Part shown: piece by piece, positions 45,580 to 57,961 of the stretch | How positions within the stretch are numbered: position 1 is the stretch's first letter | How the letters are laid out: each line of letters starts with the position of its first letter | Source: Earliella scabrosa | Lineage: Eukaryota > Basidiomycota > Agaricomycetes > Polyporales > Polyporaceae | Length of the DNA: 64,000 nt | NCBI GenBank assembly: GCA_022605405.1 | Contig: JABYQQ010000022.1 | Coordinates: 1-64,000, forward strand | Direction: 5' to 3' | Made by a program: the position numbers and the translations under genes | Notes under the pieces: generated by a model | What the model saw: only the letters and a program-made list of their open reading frames with translations | Databases searched by the model: none | What the model was told of the DNA's origin: nothing

Positions 45580-48500
45580 CTAGCTCTCCCCTCCCGCTCG
45601 CAGCACATCTGCATCGACGTCCACAACCTCAGGTTCGCTCTCGGACGTCGCAGACGACCCCGACGCCACCCGCTCCTCCTCGCTCGACGACTCCGCACGC
45701 ACATCATCCTTCGCTCTTGAACTCCCACCCGCACTCCCACTCCCACTCGGTCCCGCCGTCGGCGCACCCTGACTCGGACTCGGACTCTGCGCACCCCGCC
45801 TCCCCTCCGGCCTCCCCGCGGGCGGCAACACGCTCCGCATCCTCGTCAACTCCTCCACGCACCGATACACCGCGCCCGACACGCCCTCCAACACCCTCAA
45901 CCGCTCATCAATCGCCTCCCTCGTCAGCCTATCCAGCCGCCCCAGCTGCTCCTCCGTCAACATCGGCGGGAGCTGGCTGATCGGCGTCCGCGCCCCTCCC
46001 CCTCCTTGTCTCCCTCCCTGTCCCCCTCCTTGTCCTCCTCCCTGTCCCGACCCTGACCCCGGGCGGATGATAAAGCGCGAGTGCGGCTGGCGCGGCGCCG
46101 GCCCGCCACCGACGCCGACGCCGGGGTACGCGTATGCCTGGGGCGACGACGGCCCCGCGCCGCCGGGCGCGCGATAGTAATGATGGTACGGCGCATAGAA
46201 CGCGTTCGTGCCGGGCGCGCGGCTCGGGTCGTACAGCGGGATGAGCGACGGGAGCCCGGGCACCTGCGCCCGTCCGTTCTGTCCGTTCGCGTTCGACGCG
46301 GGGGCCGAAACAGACGAAGGCGCAGGCGCAGACGAAGACGAAGGCGACGCACGCCCGGGAAGAGAAGATGCCGGTGTCGGCGCCGAGGGCGAGGGCGAGG
46401 ACGAGGACGGTTCAGCCGGGTGGACAGACGAGGGTTCTGATACACCGGCCGAAGAAGACGCGACGCCCGTGCTCCGGCCTGATGGCTCCTCTCTCGGTGT
46501 TGACGAGGAGGCGGGTGAAGCACCCAGGTTCTGGCGCCTCCGGAGCGCCGCCAGCGTAGCAGCTGCACGCGGATCTTCCGGTGGACGCTCATCAAGAGGC
46601 GCAGACCCGTCTTGCGTGCTCGGATCGGCTAAATTGCTCGATGTCGTCGTATGTGTCGGCGTTGGCGTTGGCGCCTGCGAAGCGGGCTGTTGAGCGCGCT
46701 GGTCTACGACCACGGTCGGGGCTGCTGGTGGAACGCCTGCCGTTTGACCCGGTGCGGGCTGGAGTGGCGTGGCGGCAAGCGGTTCTTGCTGCTGCTGTCC
46801 AGGCTGTAACGGCGGTTGCGGCGGCTGAGGCGCGTACCATTGAGGATCGCCCCAAGGCTGCCACGCCTGTCCCGGCCCATAGAAACCCCTGAACACTGGA
46901 GGAGGCGGCAAGTGAGGCTGCGCTGGCTGACCCGGGACATTGTGCTGCCATCCGTGCACAGGATCGTAGTAAGGTGGTGGAGGGGGGATTTGCCCGGGGA
47001 TCGGTGCACCACCCCACGCAGCGTTAGGCTGCTGAGCCCCTTGCTGCTGCTGTTGCGGTTGCTGCTGGTGGAACGCGGGCGCCGCACCCTGCGCAAACGG
47101 ACCTGGTGCACCTGGGAACTGTCCCGGCGCCTGTGGCGGAATACCCAGGAAGCGACCGACCCATCCGAGCTGATTGCCCACACCCGCGGCGCCCTGCTGC
47201 CCCTGCGGAGCTCCTGGCACAGGTGCAGCACCTGGACGAGGGGCGGCCGGGCGCGCTTGGCCTTGACCAGGCGCCTGGTTCTGAGCACGCTGTGGGTTGT
47301 TCTCCAGGACCGTGCGACGGCTAGAGACGCAAATCAGTCATATACTTCGCAACGAGGCGATCTCCGAGAGGGAACGAGGGGGACTAACCATGTGGGGCAG
47401 CTCTGTTGCCGTTCAAGCCACGAGCGGAGACACTGGAAGTGGAATATATGCCCGCAGGGCAGCTTCTTGGGCGTCATGTTGGGACCATCAACAGGTGGTG
47501 CTTGTTGCGCTTGCGGCTGGTTGTCGTTAGCGGCTTGGGCGGTCTCAGCCGGCTGCGCACCCGCTGTGCGGGACTGCATCTCCTCGCGGCAGATGATGCA
47601 GGTACGGTCGGACATCTCCGCCAGCTCTGCTTCTGTCGCGTCGGGATATCTCCGGTCCATGTCGCGGGTAGCGTTGTGGTAGCGGACGAGCGCGCGGAGA
47701 CGGGTGATGAAGGAGCGCGCGGTGACGAAAACGTCACGGATGATGTTCAAGGGAAGGCCGTAGAAGGTGAGGATGATCATGAAGAACGTCATGTAGGTTG
47801 CGAGCTTCAGGAAATCTGCCGTAATGTGTGAGCGAGATCGTACACGCCCATCCGTGAACTACATGGGCGGCGTCGAACGGGACACTTGTCCGTTAGGAGA
47901 TATGCGCCACGGAGCGTGCTCAGGTGGGCAATAGGCACGGAACGGGCGTCGATGACCGGGCCTGGGCCCACCGAACGTTCGATGTCATGAACGCCATGGG
48001 TGTGGAACGAATACCCCAACTTACGAGAACCTACAGAGAATATGGCACGTACCTGTGAGGAGCTCAATGTAGAAGATGTACATGCTCTTGTTCTCCCATG
48101 GTGGTGCATTCTCGCCGCCACGAGTGCGCGCTCTTCGAAGATCGAGGAGAGAGAGGGTGTAACGGAGGATGGCGTTGAGAGCGCTGGCAAGTAAGATAGC
48201 ATACTGCACGGAGACGACACTGACTGAGTGAATAGGGTGATGAAAGCTGGAAGCAGGACGCACCTCGCTAGCAAACAGGACCATACCTCCTACACCGTGG
48301 GTGAGAGTACTCTCGACGGCAAACGCAAACATGACGGTATCGACCGCCCATAGGACGAAGAAGAGAGCGTTGATGCGGACGTGGAAGAGGGTGGGCGGAC
48401 CAGGGTAGGTGGTCTGGTCCATCTAGATGAACGGGAGAGGAGGTAATGAGGATGGAGGAGGGGAGGGTGAGGGACAAGAGAACGCACGGATTCGACACGG

Positions 48501-48985
48501 TCGGCCATGAGCCAGTGGAAACACTTGACAAATAGGAGGAAGCCGAACATGAGGAGGAAGGGGACGTCAAACTCGTCTCTGAAGATGGTGAAAGCGAGGA
48601 GGGACTCGGTGACGAACATCCATGTCTGATCGTACAAACGCTGGAGAGCGGAACGGGTGAGCTGTGGACAGGGGGGAGAGGGGTGTGTCACATACCTCAA
48701 CCTCACGGGGTTGCAATGGCCCAAAGAAGAGTCGCTGGAGAATGCGACCGAAGAGGAGGGAGCAGAGGAACCCGAAGTTGGCGAGGACCTGGGGCGGGGA
48801 TCGGTATGTACTGTGGACGCGGAGAGAGACTGGAACGGGGGACCTACGAGGACGCTGCGGCTGCTTTTGGAGAGATAGATGGCGACGGAGTAGAAGTTGC
48901 TGTGTGCACGGCAGGCGTTGGCGATGGTCGCGGCGACGGCGAAGGTGCTGAAGACACAGTAGAGGAAGATGCGGTTGGACGTCAT
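45580..48985 (-). CDS. HRD1: ER-membrane RING E3 ubiquitin ligase HRD1/synoviolin
   Basis: Seven exons (48848-48985, 48696-48788, 48488-48640, 48264-48422, 48053-48203, 47389-47815, 45580-47320) give 953 residues. The N-terminal third is a multi-pass membrane region typical of HRD1, including FVTESLLAFTIFRDEFDVPF, LLMFGFLLFVKCFHWLMADR, YAILLASALNAILRYTLSLL and the conserved PPWENKSMYIFYIELLT. The RING-H2 domain lies at residues 304-374: CIIC, then after a 40-odd residue Pro/Gln-rich insertion LPCGHIFHFQCLRSWLERQQ and CPTC, the last Cys completed across an intron. HRD1 is the core retrotranslocation channel and E3 of ER-associated degradation. The C-terminal 580 residues are Pro/Gln/Gly/Ser-rich and look disordered, much longer than the animal tail. 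The start at 48985 begins directly with the first membrane helix; upstream ATGs add a non-conserved Arg-rich stretch. Confidence 0.93.
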
Positions 48986-49777
48986 GGCCGCGGTCAGGGG
49001 CTGCACCCGTTGGCGGAGAACATCGTGGATCGGCATCCTGGCCCGCGGGCAGACGCAGCGTCCGGTGCGCTGCTGGCGACGAGAGAGGGGAGGACGGCGA
49101 GGACGGGGACTTGGACGGCAGAGACAGCCTTGCTCGACACGCGACCGCGACATGGCCAGTGACGCCACACCGACGTGGCGGGCTCACGTGGCAGGCTGTG
49201 ACATGCCGTGACATTTGCGTAACGGCTGCGTCACAGTTTGCAAGACGGCGCGCGGGCGTCTGTGTTGTAGGTCCAGTCGATCATCACGGAGAGCAGTCGC
49301 GGAGAGCAGTCCGTCGTCCAGCTCACTGCCTCTACTCGACGCTAAGACCCGGTCCAGTTGCGGTGCGTCTCCGCCTCCATTCCAGCACGTAACCGCTCAT
49401 CTAACGCGTGCCGTCAGAACGCAGACGGTGAGTACGCGGCCTGCCCACACTGCCTGCCGGAGACGATGCTCTGCTCGGACTAGTCTGAGCTTGATCCCAT
49501 CATTTCCTCCATCTCTCTTCCTCCCACATCCATGACGAAACTCGGGCCCAAGACCATCCCTGAGCGCTCGCTCTTCGATTCATGTTCGGTCCAGACGCCC
49601 CCGCTTCTCTTCCGAGCGCCCAACAGACGCCCCCCATGTCGATGAGCCATCGTCTGCGAGCTACCCAGGAGCTACCCGGACACCCTTTCGCGTTTCTCGC
49701 TCACCCTCGCTGATCTCTCCCCAAACCGCATTACTCGCGCCCAATTCCCTCCTCTCCTCGCTCGCCTTCTTTTTCTC
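48986..49777. promoter_or_regulatory. Divergent promoter region, HRD1 and amidohydrolase
   Basis: About 790 bases separate the two divergent start codons. The right part near 49480-49770 is pyrimidine-rich on the + strand (CCTCCATCTCTCTTCC, TTCCCTCCTCTCCTCG), as is common before fungal transcription starts. No TATA box is obvious. Confidence 0.5.
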
Positions 49778-52700
49778 ATGCCGCCCCACAGGTACTTATA
49801 CTACTCTCCCATGTCCCGTCCTCCACAACCGCCCACCGCCCCCCTCCAGCCAGATCCCGACATGCCCCCCGCCGACGACGCCCGCCTCCGCAAGCGCGCA
49901 ACTCCCGAGAAAGCTGACGGGCCTCCGTCCGACTCCCGTCCGTCGCCTCACTCCGCCCTCCACCCACCTCCCTCGGCCTCCAGGAGCACGACGACTGTCC
50001 TCCTCGGCGTCCTTGCCCTCGCCTCCTCCTCTGTCTTCTTCTATGACAAGTTTCTCTCCCACGCGGGTCGCGAACATCACGCTGCGCTCGCAGACTCGTA
50101 CGCGCTCTGCTCCCGCGAAGGCGCACATCAGATCTACTCAGTCGACCCCGAGAATCCCCGTCCACAGTGCCTCTCCGTCCATGGCGACAAGTTCCTCTTT
50201 ACCGGATCACTCGGTGCGTCCACAACTTCTCTCCCTGGAGATCACCGAAAGATGCTCCACGGACACTTTAGAACCCCCTCCCGTACTCACGAGCGTCGAC
50301 AGATCACGTCCAATCTCGCTGGCACGAGACGTCTGCCGGGCGGCTCCAGGTCCGCTATCTCGAGCCGGGCCAGATTGTCGTCCCGGGCTTGAGCGGTCAG
50401 CAACTCGTCCATCTCTGCACATGACGTTCCACCTAAATTCCTGACCGCGTTCTGTAGACTCTCACACACATATTCTCGAGTATGGCGCGACGAAGCAGAT
50501 GCCGCTCGAGGGCACCAAGAGCATAGCAGGTGCGTGTCACCCATGACATTCTTCCATCGGTATTCCGACGAAACTTCACAGAAACCGTGGCACGCGTTCG
50601 AGCCTACATCCTCGCCGACCCCGACATTGTGAACGACAAGACCAAGTTCGTAGAAGGCTGGGGCTGGGACCACACAAAATGGCTGCTCGAAGAATGGCCC
50701 ACATACGTGCGTCCTCCGATCCATACACTCTCAACTCTGACCTACCCTACCCTACTTCCTACCTAGGACGCCCTGGAAGCCGATCCTATCGTCGCCGGAC
50801 GCCCAGTCGTCCTCCAGAGCAAGGACGGCCACGCGCTCTGGGTCTCGCGCGCGGTCATCCAGTCCATGGAGCCCCTCCCAGACGAAGTCGAAGGCGGCGT
50901 CATCGTCCGCGACGCGTCCGGCCAGCCGACCGGCGTGTTCCTCGACAACGCCCAGGATCTCGTGGTCCGCCCCGAGCCTACGTACAACCAGCTGCAGAAG
51001 CGCTTCGCGGCGACCGTCAAGGATGCGCACTCACTCGGTCTCACGTCCGTGCACGACGCGGGCTTCAACCCGATGTCGCTCGAGTTCTTCCGCCGGTCAG
51101 TACGCGGGTCGTCTCTCTCTTTTCTTCCCCCTCCCATGTGCAGTACTCACACGTCATCGTGACACCAGAGCCGCCAACGAGTCTCCCCTCCCGGTCAGTA
51201 ATTCTGACGCTCTAGTGGCACTCACCCCCACACGTCCCCGCTCCGTTTGAGTTCTGACAAGGATTGGCGCGCTGCAGATCCGCATTTACGGCATGAAGTA
51301 CTTCGACGAGACGGCCGCCTACTGGGGCGACTCGTTCGAGAAGATCGTACGCGCGGGGAACAACAGACTCAGCGTCCGCAGCGTCAAGATCTTCGCAGAT
51401 GGCAAGTCTCCTCCCCCTTCCCCCCTTGGCGCTACCTTGAACCATACTCCCTCCAGGCGCTCTACGGTCTGGCGGTGCGGCGGTGAGGAATATTCGTTGC
51501 GGCATAATAGATGGATCATCCGCTGACCAGTCCCCGGTCTCGATTGTCCGCCGCAGCTCTACGAGCCGTATACCGACAATCCCGAGACGCGCGGGTTCAT
51601 GCGTATCGCCCCGGAGCTGCTGAACGAGGTGATCCCAAAGTTCATGAAAGACGGCTGGCAGGTGGTACGTGTTCTTGCCTTCCCTGCCCACATGCTCGCC
51701 CCGTTAACGTTCCATCCGGGCTGACTATCTCCCTCCCCTAAATTCGCGTGTGCCCCCAACGGCCTGCTTCAACCCTCATCCCCGACACCACCCGAACTAA
51801 AAAAAAACAAAAAATTTACCTTACGCAAGAACGTGCACGCGATCGGGGACCGCGCGAACGGCGTCGTCCTCGACGCCTTCGAAGCCGCCCTCGCGCACGC
51901 CAACGTCACCGCGCTCCGCCCGCGCCTCGAGCACGCGCAGATTCTCGCGCAGAAGGACATGGCGCGCTTTGGCGACCTCGGCGGTGCGTCCCTCCCCCGT
52001 CCATCCTCTGCGCGATCCGTCTGCCCGCTATCTGACGATCTGCACCGATCACACGAACAGTCATCGCGAGCGTCCAGCCCACCCATGCGTCAGTGCCCAG
52101 TCCCTTTTTCCCGCCCGCTTCTCTTCCTTTCCTCAGCGTCACGCACGCACGCGCTCTTCTCCGCGACCCTGCATGGTCTTACGTCTCCTCACGGTGGTTC
52201 GTGTGGCTGATCATATCTATCTCGACAGAATAAGCGACATGTGGTTCGCTGAAGATCGCCTCGTACGTCATCCTCTCCCTCCCCTCTCCCTCCCTCCGCC
52301 CGTCCCCTACCCGTCCAGCTGCCCCCCGTCGCGCTTTAGCGCGTCTGCACCCAGCCTCGGCCCGTCCCCGCCTGCCCAGTGACCGCTGACTGCTGACGAG
52401 ACGCGCACGAACAGGGCCCCGAGCGCGTCAAAGGCTTGTACGCCTTCCGGAGCATCCTCGACCACGGCGCGCGCATCACCCTTGGCTCTGACTTCCCCGT
52501 CGAGGACATGAACCCGCTCGCCGGCTTCTACGCCGCCATAACGCGCGTCTCGCCTGATGGCACGTCCCCGCATGGGCCCGGCGGCTGGTACGTGTCTCTC
52601 TTTTCTCTTCTCCCTTATTCACCCTCCCCCCTTGTCTTCTGCTGTCTGTGCTCTTGTGTTCTTTGTGTTCATCGTCTCTCGGCGGGCGGGCTGACCCCGG

Positions 52701-53173
52701 TGCACTCCAGGTTCCCTGAACAGCGCATGACGCGCGACGAGGCGCTCAAAGGTGCGTCCCGTCCGCATGACGTACCGCGTCACTCGCACTAGTACTCTCG
52801 TCCCCATCGTTCCTCATCCCCGTCCTCCTTCTCCCGTCCATGACGCCCGTTGCTGACTGATCTCTCCCACCGCCCTCCTCCCCGTCCTTCAAACCCTCCT
52901 CCCTCCTTCAAACCCTCCGTGCTCTCCAAACCCTCCGTGCTATCCGTGCCCCCCGTGGGGCCCTACATCCTCTCCGTGCATCCCACAGGCATGACGCTTG
53001 ACCCCGCCTACGCCTCCTTCACGGAGGACATCCTCGGCTCGATCACGCCCGGCAAGCTCGCCGACTTTGTCGTCCTTTCACGCGACATCATGACGGTCCC
53101 CGCGCCCGACGTGCTCTCCACGCGCGTTGTTGCGACCGTCATCGACGGCCGGCCGGCCTACGGTGCGCTCTGA
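49778..53173 (+). CDS. YtcJ-like metal-dependent amidohydrolase (amidohydrolase 3)
   Basis: About fourteen exons encode the protein, with conserved blocks in the family order: IVVPGLSDSHTHILEYGA (metal-binding HxH), FVEGWGWDHTKW, RPVVLQSKDGHALWVS, GLTSVHDAGFNPMSLEFF, SVRSVKIFADGALRSGGA, NVHAIGDRANGVVLDAFEAA, RPRLEHAQI, ASVQPTHAISDMW, TLGSDFPVEDMNPLAGFYAA and the C-terminal GSITPGKLADFVVLSRDI. Family members hydrolyse amide or related C-N bonds using bound metal; the substrate is unknown. An N-terminal hydrophobic segment TTTVLLGVLALASSSVFFY after a Pro-rich head suggests a single membrane anchor. The start at 49778 is uncertain; an in-frame ATG at 49811 is equally possible. The gene is unusual in having exons of 26 nt (51457-51482), 28 nt (52061-52088) and 34 nt (52229-52262), a GC-AG intron (51402-51456) and an AAG acceptor before 51830. 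Confidence 0.88.
52886..52948 (+). repeat. CAAACCCTCC minisatellite in an amidohydrolase intron
   Basis: Four imperfect units with the core CAAACCCTCC (first three spaced about 19 bp) lie in the intron that follows the codons for ALKG and precedes MTLDPAYASF. The tract is pyrimidine-rich and lengthens the intron to over 200 bp. Confidence 0.6.
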
Positions 53174-56100
53174 ATCCTGAACCCCGAGCAGAGACGTCCA
53201 AACACCAAGTATCCACCGAAGTATGCCGAAGTATTCTGTAATTGCTGCACTTGCACTCGCTCTCGTTGTCTCGTCCGTTCGCTCTGTGGATATTCGCTAA
53301 TATTACTTATGACGTGTCTCGGCCAACTACCCCTGTACCATAGCACCCCAATGCCGTTACGTCGCTCGGGCTTTGCTCTCCAGCGACAGTGCCTCGGGCT
53401 CGCTGCTCGTGAGGTGCCCGTGAGGTATGCATATAAGCAATGACGTTTCGATCGCGCAACGCCAGACGTGTCCCAATGACTACCGTCTACGCAACTGCAA
53501 CCAGCGCAACGACTCACACCGACACAGACTCGCCTCGGCCCCATCGCCCGCACAATCTCCGCGCGCGCAGCACGGAGAGACGCAGCAGCCAAGCTCAGAA
53601 CGTCAAGCTCTAACGTTCACGTTCAGCCCCTCCGCAACGCCGGGAGGATCAGCTGTCAAACCATTCAATAGCCCAGGCGTCTCGCCCGCGGCAGAAAACG
53701 CACCTGGAACCCCTGTAGCCGGCCCGGGAAGCGCAGGAGAAGGCGGACCCACAACGCGCTGTCAACACGTCAATACTTAGTCGCATCGTCACCCGCACGG
53801 GGCCGTGCTTCCCCTTCCCTGCTTGATCGTGGGCTGCGAGGGCGCACTCGACTACTGGTGCCGATGTGCGAGGGTACGCGGGAGTCCGATATCGATCTTT
53901 ATCGGCAACCCTCGAAGCTTGATGTTGGGCTGGCTCGGACTGTCGGGCGGCGCCTGCACCGGAAGCTCTAGGTGTACTCAGGCTCAGGTAAGTAGTCTGT
54001 TCATGCAAGATGACCGTTCAAACTGGACTGACTGCATAGTAGTATTGCCGGTCGGACTCCGAGGGCTTACTTCAACGCCCCAATGCCAGGTAGGTGTCTC
54101 CAGGCCGCAGCTGTTGGTACAATGTGTGAGAAGGACGTGCATGGCGACGCGAGAGAACATCATGCGCAGGGTTATCCGACGATCGCTGGCGCCCGCCCAG
54201 AAGTCAGAGAGAGAGCCGTACATGGGAACGGGCACGGATTCACGTACGCGTACGGCATACAGAAGCAAGCTAGAAGCACTCACAGCGTCAAACGCACGGA
54301 TAAGAAGGCGACTGACATACAGTCGAGAGACATACAGTACAGTGCCGATAACGACGGGCCCCTGCGGCGTAAGGGACAAAGACGCCCACGTCAGTGAACG
54401 TTGATTGTGTTCGGTAACTTACCTGTGCTGCTCCGAGGAGCTAAAGGGCATCAGCGTAGCAGGCTGACAGCAATGCAGATGCGGCGAGCGCACTGCCCAT
54501 GTCCAAAATGCCGATGATACTAACCGTAGGAGACCCGTCATAGTACTCCACTCGCCGAGTCGCAAGCATTGGCACGGTCTGGATCAGTCTACAAGCGGGC
54601 AGACTCCTAGGATCGGCTTGACCCGCTGCTCTTGGTGCGGATGGCGCCTTTGTACGTATCGTTCTGAATTGAACGCTACGAAGGATGGAATGATGAACGG
54701 TCGTGATCTCACCCCGAGAGCACGAGCTGTGGTGGCATCGCGACTATGAGCCGCTGAGAGACTGACTGATGGGCTCCCAACGTCGTCTTCATCTCAGAAA
54801 ACCAAGGTTCAAACCAAGCATAGGGCGTTTGTGAGGTGCCGGCAACTTGCATCAGCAACAGCGCGGGTGACGCAATGGCCTGACACATTGCCCGCGCCGG
54901 AGGAGAGGGACCGCAACTCAATCGCGCTTCGGATTCCGCACTCGACGTAATCAATACATGACTCGACGGATGTTCAAGCTTGGGAAGGGCGGACCTTCAG
55001 ACGCTCAAGTATCCAACTTTCGTCATGTTGTACTTCAAGTTGAAGCGTGAAGACGGCGGGCCGTGGCTCCCCCGGATTCACGTCTCCATGCGTGCGGCTG
55101 ATCGTGAGATCGAGGGTCTGCGCGTCACAGTGAGTACAGTCGCGTGAGGACTGGATGGCGACGCGTATGAATCATGGCACGAACTGGAAGAGAGGGCTGG
55201 CGGACTGAGAGTCGTATCTACGACGTGCCAGTTGGGCTGAATGATTCGTGAAACTTGGTTATGTCACTGTACACTTATCAGCGCTCCTCCTGGAATACAA
55301 TTCCAAATCTGAAGTCCTTGCGGATCCGCATGAACCTGAGGCTCCACGGTCACAGTGCTGAGGGACTCCTAGTACTTAGTACTTAGCCTGCCTCCTCGGA
55401 GCTCGCTGATCGGAGAGCAACAATTGTGTCCTGTGGGCGACTCGGATTCAAATTCATGTTTAAAGAGTACGTGCAATTTCTGACTTGAATGAGGCATGCG
55501 GAGAATTCGTTCGACTAGGAGGGGGAAGCTTTGTGTTAGAGTCAACTTGAAGGTGCGAGCTGGCAGGGTGCGTGAGGCGAGCATCCGGCGCTTGATGATG
55601 CTTAGTCATTGTCACGATGTGCGTCACAACGAGCAACTTGAACTTGAAGTTGAACTTCAAGCTGACTCAGGCCACGTACGACTACGCGCGAAAGCTGGTG
55701 CATCACGCTGAAACATCGATGGCTACGGGATTTTATTCAATGGAGACAGGCCGGGCCCCAGGAAAACCAATTTCGCCGAGGTAAATATCGCTAGTAAGTA
55801 CGGAGTCGTGGCAGACCTTCTAACGTCAGTGTCACACCCTAGGCTCTAGTAGCTCGTTCGCACCATTAAGCCACTCCGAGTCTAGTCCTATTCGACGTGA
55901 GGCACCACTGGCGACCGTGATTTGCATCTGACAATCGAGGCAGCGGACGAGACCTTGGCGGCTACTTACTACCTTGGTTACTACGGGCATGTGCCTTGTC
56001 AGCGTAGTGTCGGAAGCATCATTGCACGCTACCGCAAAGCCGCACGTCTAGTGTTTCGTGGGCAGCAGAGGTATAGTAGATGTGCTTATGACTCGTGATA

Positions 56101-56416
56101 TCAAACTTACCTCCGTCTGTCGCGCCAGCCGTAACTGCCCGTGTTGCGAATTCGCCGTTCTGGCAGGATAGTCGACTACAGCATTTTTGCGACTAGAACT
56201 CGCTTCTGGCGACCTCAGTCCGTCAGCTGTCACGTAAGTCTTGTGATTGATAATCACCGGGACGTCGGTCGATGGTTCAATGTTATGGTTGCTTGTTGAA
56301 GCAGGCTCACTAATCATCCGTAGTAGTCAGGTCACCTCTGCTCGGATATTTCGCCGGAAACATATAAGACGAGCCGGCAGAGCATTCTGCCCAGCACTCT
56401 CGCAAACACACTTGTC
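53174..56416. other. Intergenic stretch of 3.2 kb, possible decayed membrane-protein gene
   Basis: On the minus strand at about 54440-54550 a frame reads DGSPTVSIIGILDMGSALAA followed by more hydrophobic residues, a stop and a GTAAGT donor. Nearby minus frames (54709-54954, 53984-54379) are also partly hydrophobic. This may be the debris of a membrane-protein gene, but no family is recognisable. 53427-53780 (+) is a Ser/Pro-rich 117-codon ORF without support. Two short palindromes lie at 55033 and 55643. Confidence 0.35.
55643..55661. repeat. Perfect 9+1+9 palindrome
   Basis: CTTGAAGTTGAACTTCAAG is a perfect inverted repeat around a central G. A related 6+1+6 palindrome CTTCAAGTTGAAG lies at 55033-55045. 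Confidence 0.8.
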
Positions 56417-57961
56417 ATGGCCAACGTCCCAGCTCCCAACACGCCCTACTTTGTTCCCACTCAGTACCCTCCGGCGGGGACGGCGTTCGACCCACAGCCA
56501 GACGAGAAGCCGATTCCTACCCTGTTCCAACCGCTCAATATCCGTGGCGTCGAGTTCCACAATCGAATTTGGGTGGGTCCGACTCTATTATTCTCTTGGT
56601 CGCTACTTACACGCTGCACTCTGCTTGCTCATCGTCCCGCCATACGCCTTCACTGTTGCTTCATGCGTTCTCGTCATCGGGGATATCGTTGCAATCCGGT
56701 AGCTCGCGTCGATGGCCCAGTACTCCTCCGAGAACGGCGTGATCTCGCCGTGGCATTTTGCTCATCGTACGCGCAGCCACCTCTCTTCTTCGCATCGCTC
56801 AATCACCTTACTGTATCTCCCAGTCGGAGGTATCCTCACGCGTGGCCCGGGTCTGTCCATGGTCGAGGCCACCGCTGTTCTTCCTGAAGGTTTGACCACC
56901 CCCGAAGACGCGGGGATATGGACGGACGAACAGGCATCGGCGTGGGCCAAAGTCGTCCGATTCGCACACTCCCAGAACCAAAAGATCGGCATACAACTCG
57001 CCCACGGCGGACGGAAGGCATCCACGCCTGCCCCCTTCGTCCACGCCGGCGGTCCGGTCCTGGGTATCCCCGCTGGGGGGTGGCCTGACGACGTTGTTGG
57101 CCCCAGCGCGGTTGCATACGATGTGGGGTGGCATGTTCCGAAGGCCCTGACGAAGGACGGGATTCATCGCATTCTCAAGGGCTTTGTCGACGCTGCGAAG
57201 AGGGCGGTCAAGGCCGGATTCGACGTGATCGAGATCCACGGCGCGCACGGTTTCCTCATCAGCTCGTTCTTGAGCCCGACGAGCAACAAGCGGACGGACG
57301 AGTACGGCGGCAGCTTCGAGAACCGCATTCGCTTTGCTGTCGAGGTTGTGGACGCCACACGCGGTGCAATCCCGGCGACGATGCCCCTCTTCTTCCGGTA
57401 CGTGCTTTTCCCTCGATTTTGAATACAACTGATAACCGCGCGCTACTTGCAACCGCAGTGTCTCCGCGACGGAGTGGCTCGAGGAGACCCTCCCGAACGA
57501 GCCTTCCTGGCGGTCTGAAGACACTGTGCGCCTCGCGTCTGTCCTGGCTGACCATGGCGTCGACCTCATTGACGTCTCGACGAGCGGGAACCACCCCAAG
57601 CAGCGGCTTCTGGGCTTCAACGGCGAGCCGGGCTACCAGGTGCCCTTCGCTGCGGCGATCAAGGCTGCTTTGGGAGACAAGATCCTCGTTGCGGCAGTCG
57701 GCACGATCCATGAGGGCAAGTACGCTCAGAGCGTCCTGGATAGAGTGCGCCCCGTATACAATGGATTGCATTGTCATAGACTCACCCCTGCGTGACATCT
57801 AGGGCCACGCGGACGTAATCTTCGTCGGACGCATGTTCCAGAAGAACCCAGGTCTAGTATGGGCGTTCGCAGACGACCTCGGGATCAAGCTGCAGCATTC
57901 TAGCCAGATTGCATGGCCATTCCAGGGTCGAGCAAGGTTAAGGGGGAAGAAACGCGATTGA
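56417..57961 (+). CDS. Old-yellow-enzyme family NADH:flavin oxidoreductase (YqjM-like)
   Basis: Five exons (56417-56572, 56703-56766, 56824-57397, 57459-57744, 57803-57961) join in frame and give 412 residues. The TIM-barrel begins LFQPLNIRGVEFHNRI, followed by SMAQYSSENGVISPWHFAH, GPGLSMVEATAVLPEG, KIGIQLAHGGRKAS, a VIEIHGAHGFLISSFLSP block with the substrate-binding His residues, DEYGGSFENRIRFAVEVV, VDLIDVSTSGNHP, and a C-terminal ILVAAVGTIHEG plus ADVIFVGRMFQKNP for FMN phosphate binding. This is the YqjM-like class, with the SSENGxxxxWH motif. Members reduce activated C=C bonds of enones using FMN and NAD(P)H in the cytosol. The usual Cys of the MCQYS motif that tunes FMN is Ala here (MAQYS). 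The start MANVPAPNTPYFVP is the first in-frame ATG. Confidence 0.93.

Noticed and set aside
46816..47682. 288-codon + strand ORF
   Set aside because: Antisense to the HRD1 RING and tail; Arg/Leu-rich composition with no domain.
48662..48695. 34-bp intron in HRD1 ending at the first CAG
   Set aside because: Too short for this genome; the next acceptor (intron 48641-48695, 55 bp) keeps frame and gives the conserved RLYDQTW start of the exon.
53427..53780. 117-codon Ser/Pro-rich ORF as a gene
   Set aside because: No splice context, no family similarity, and low-complexity composition.
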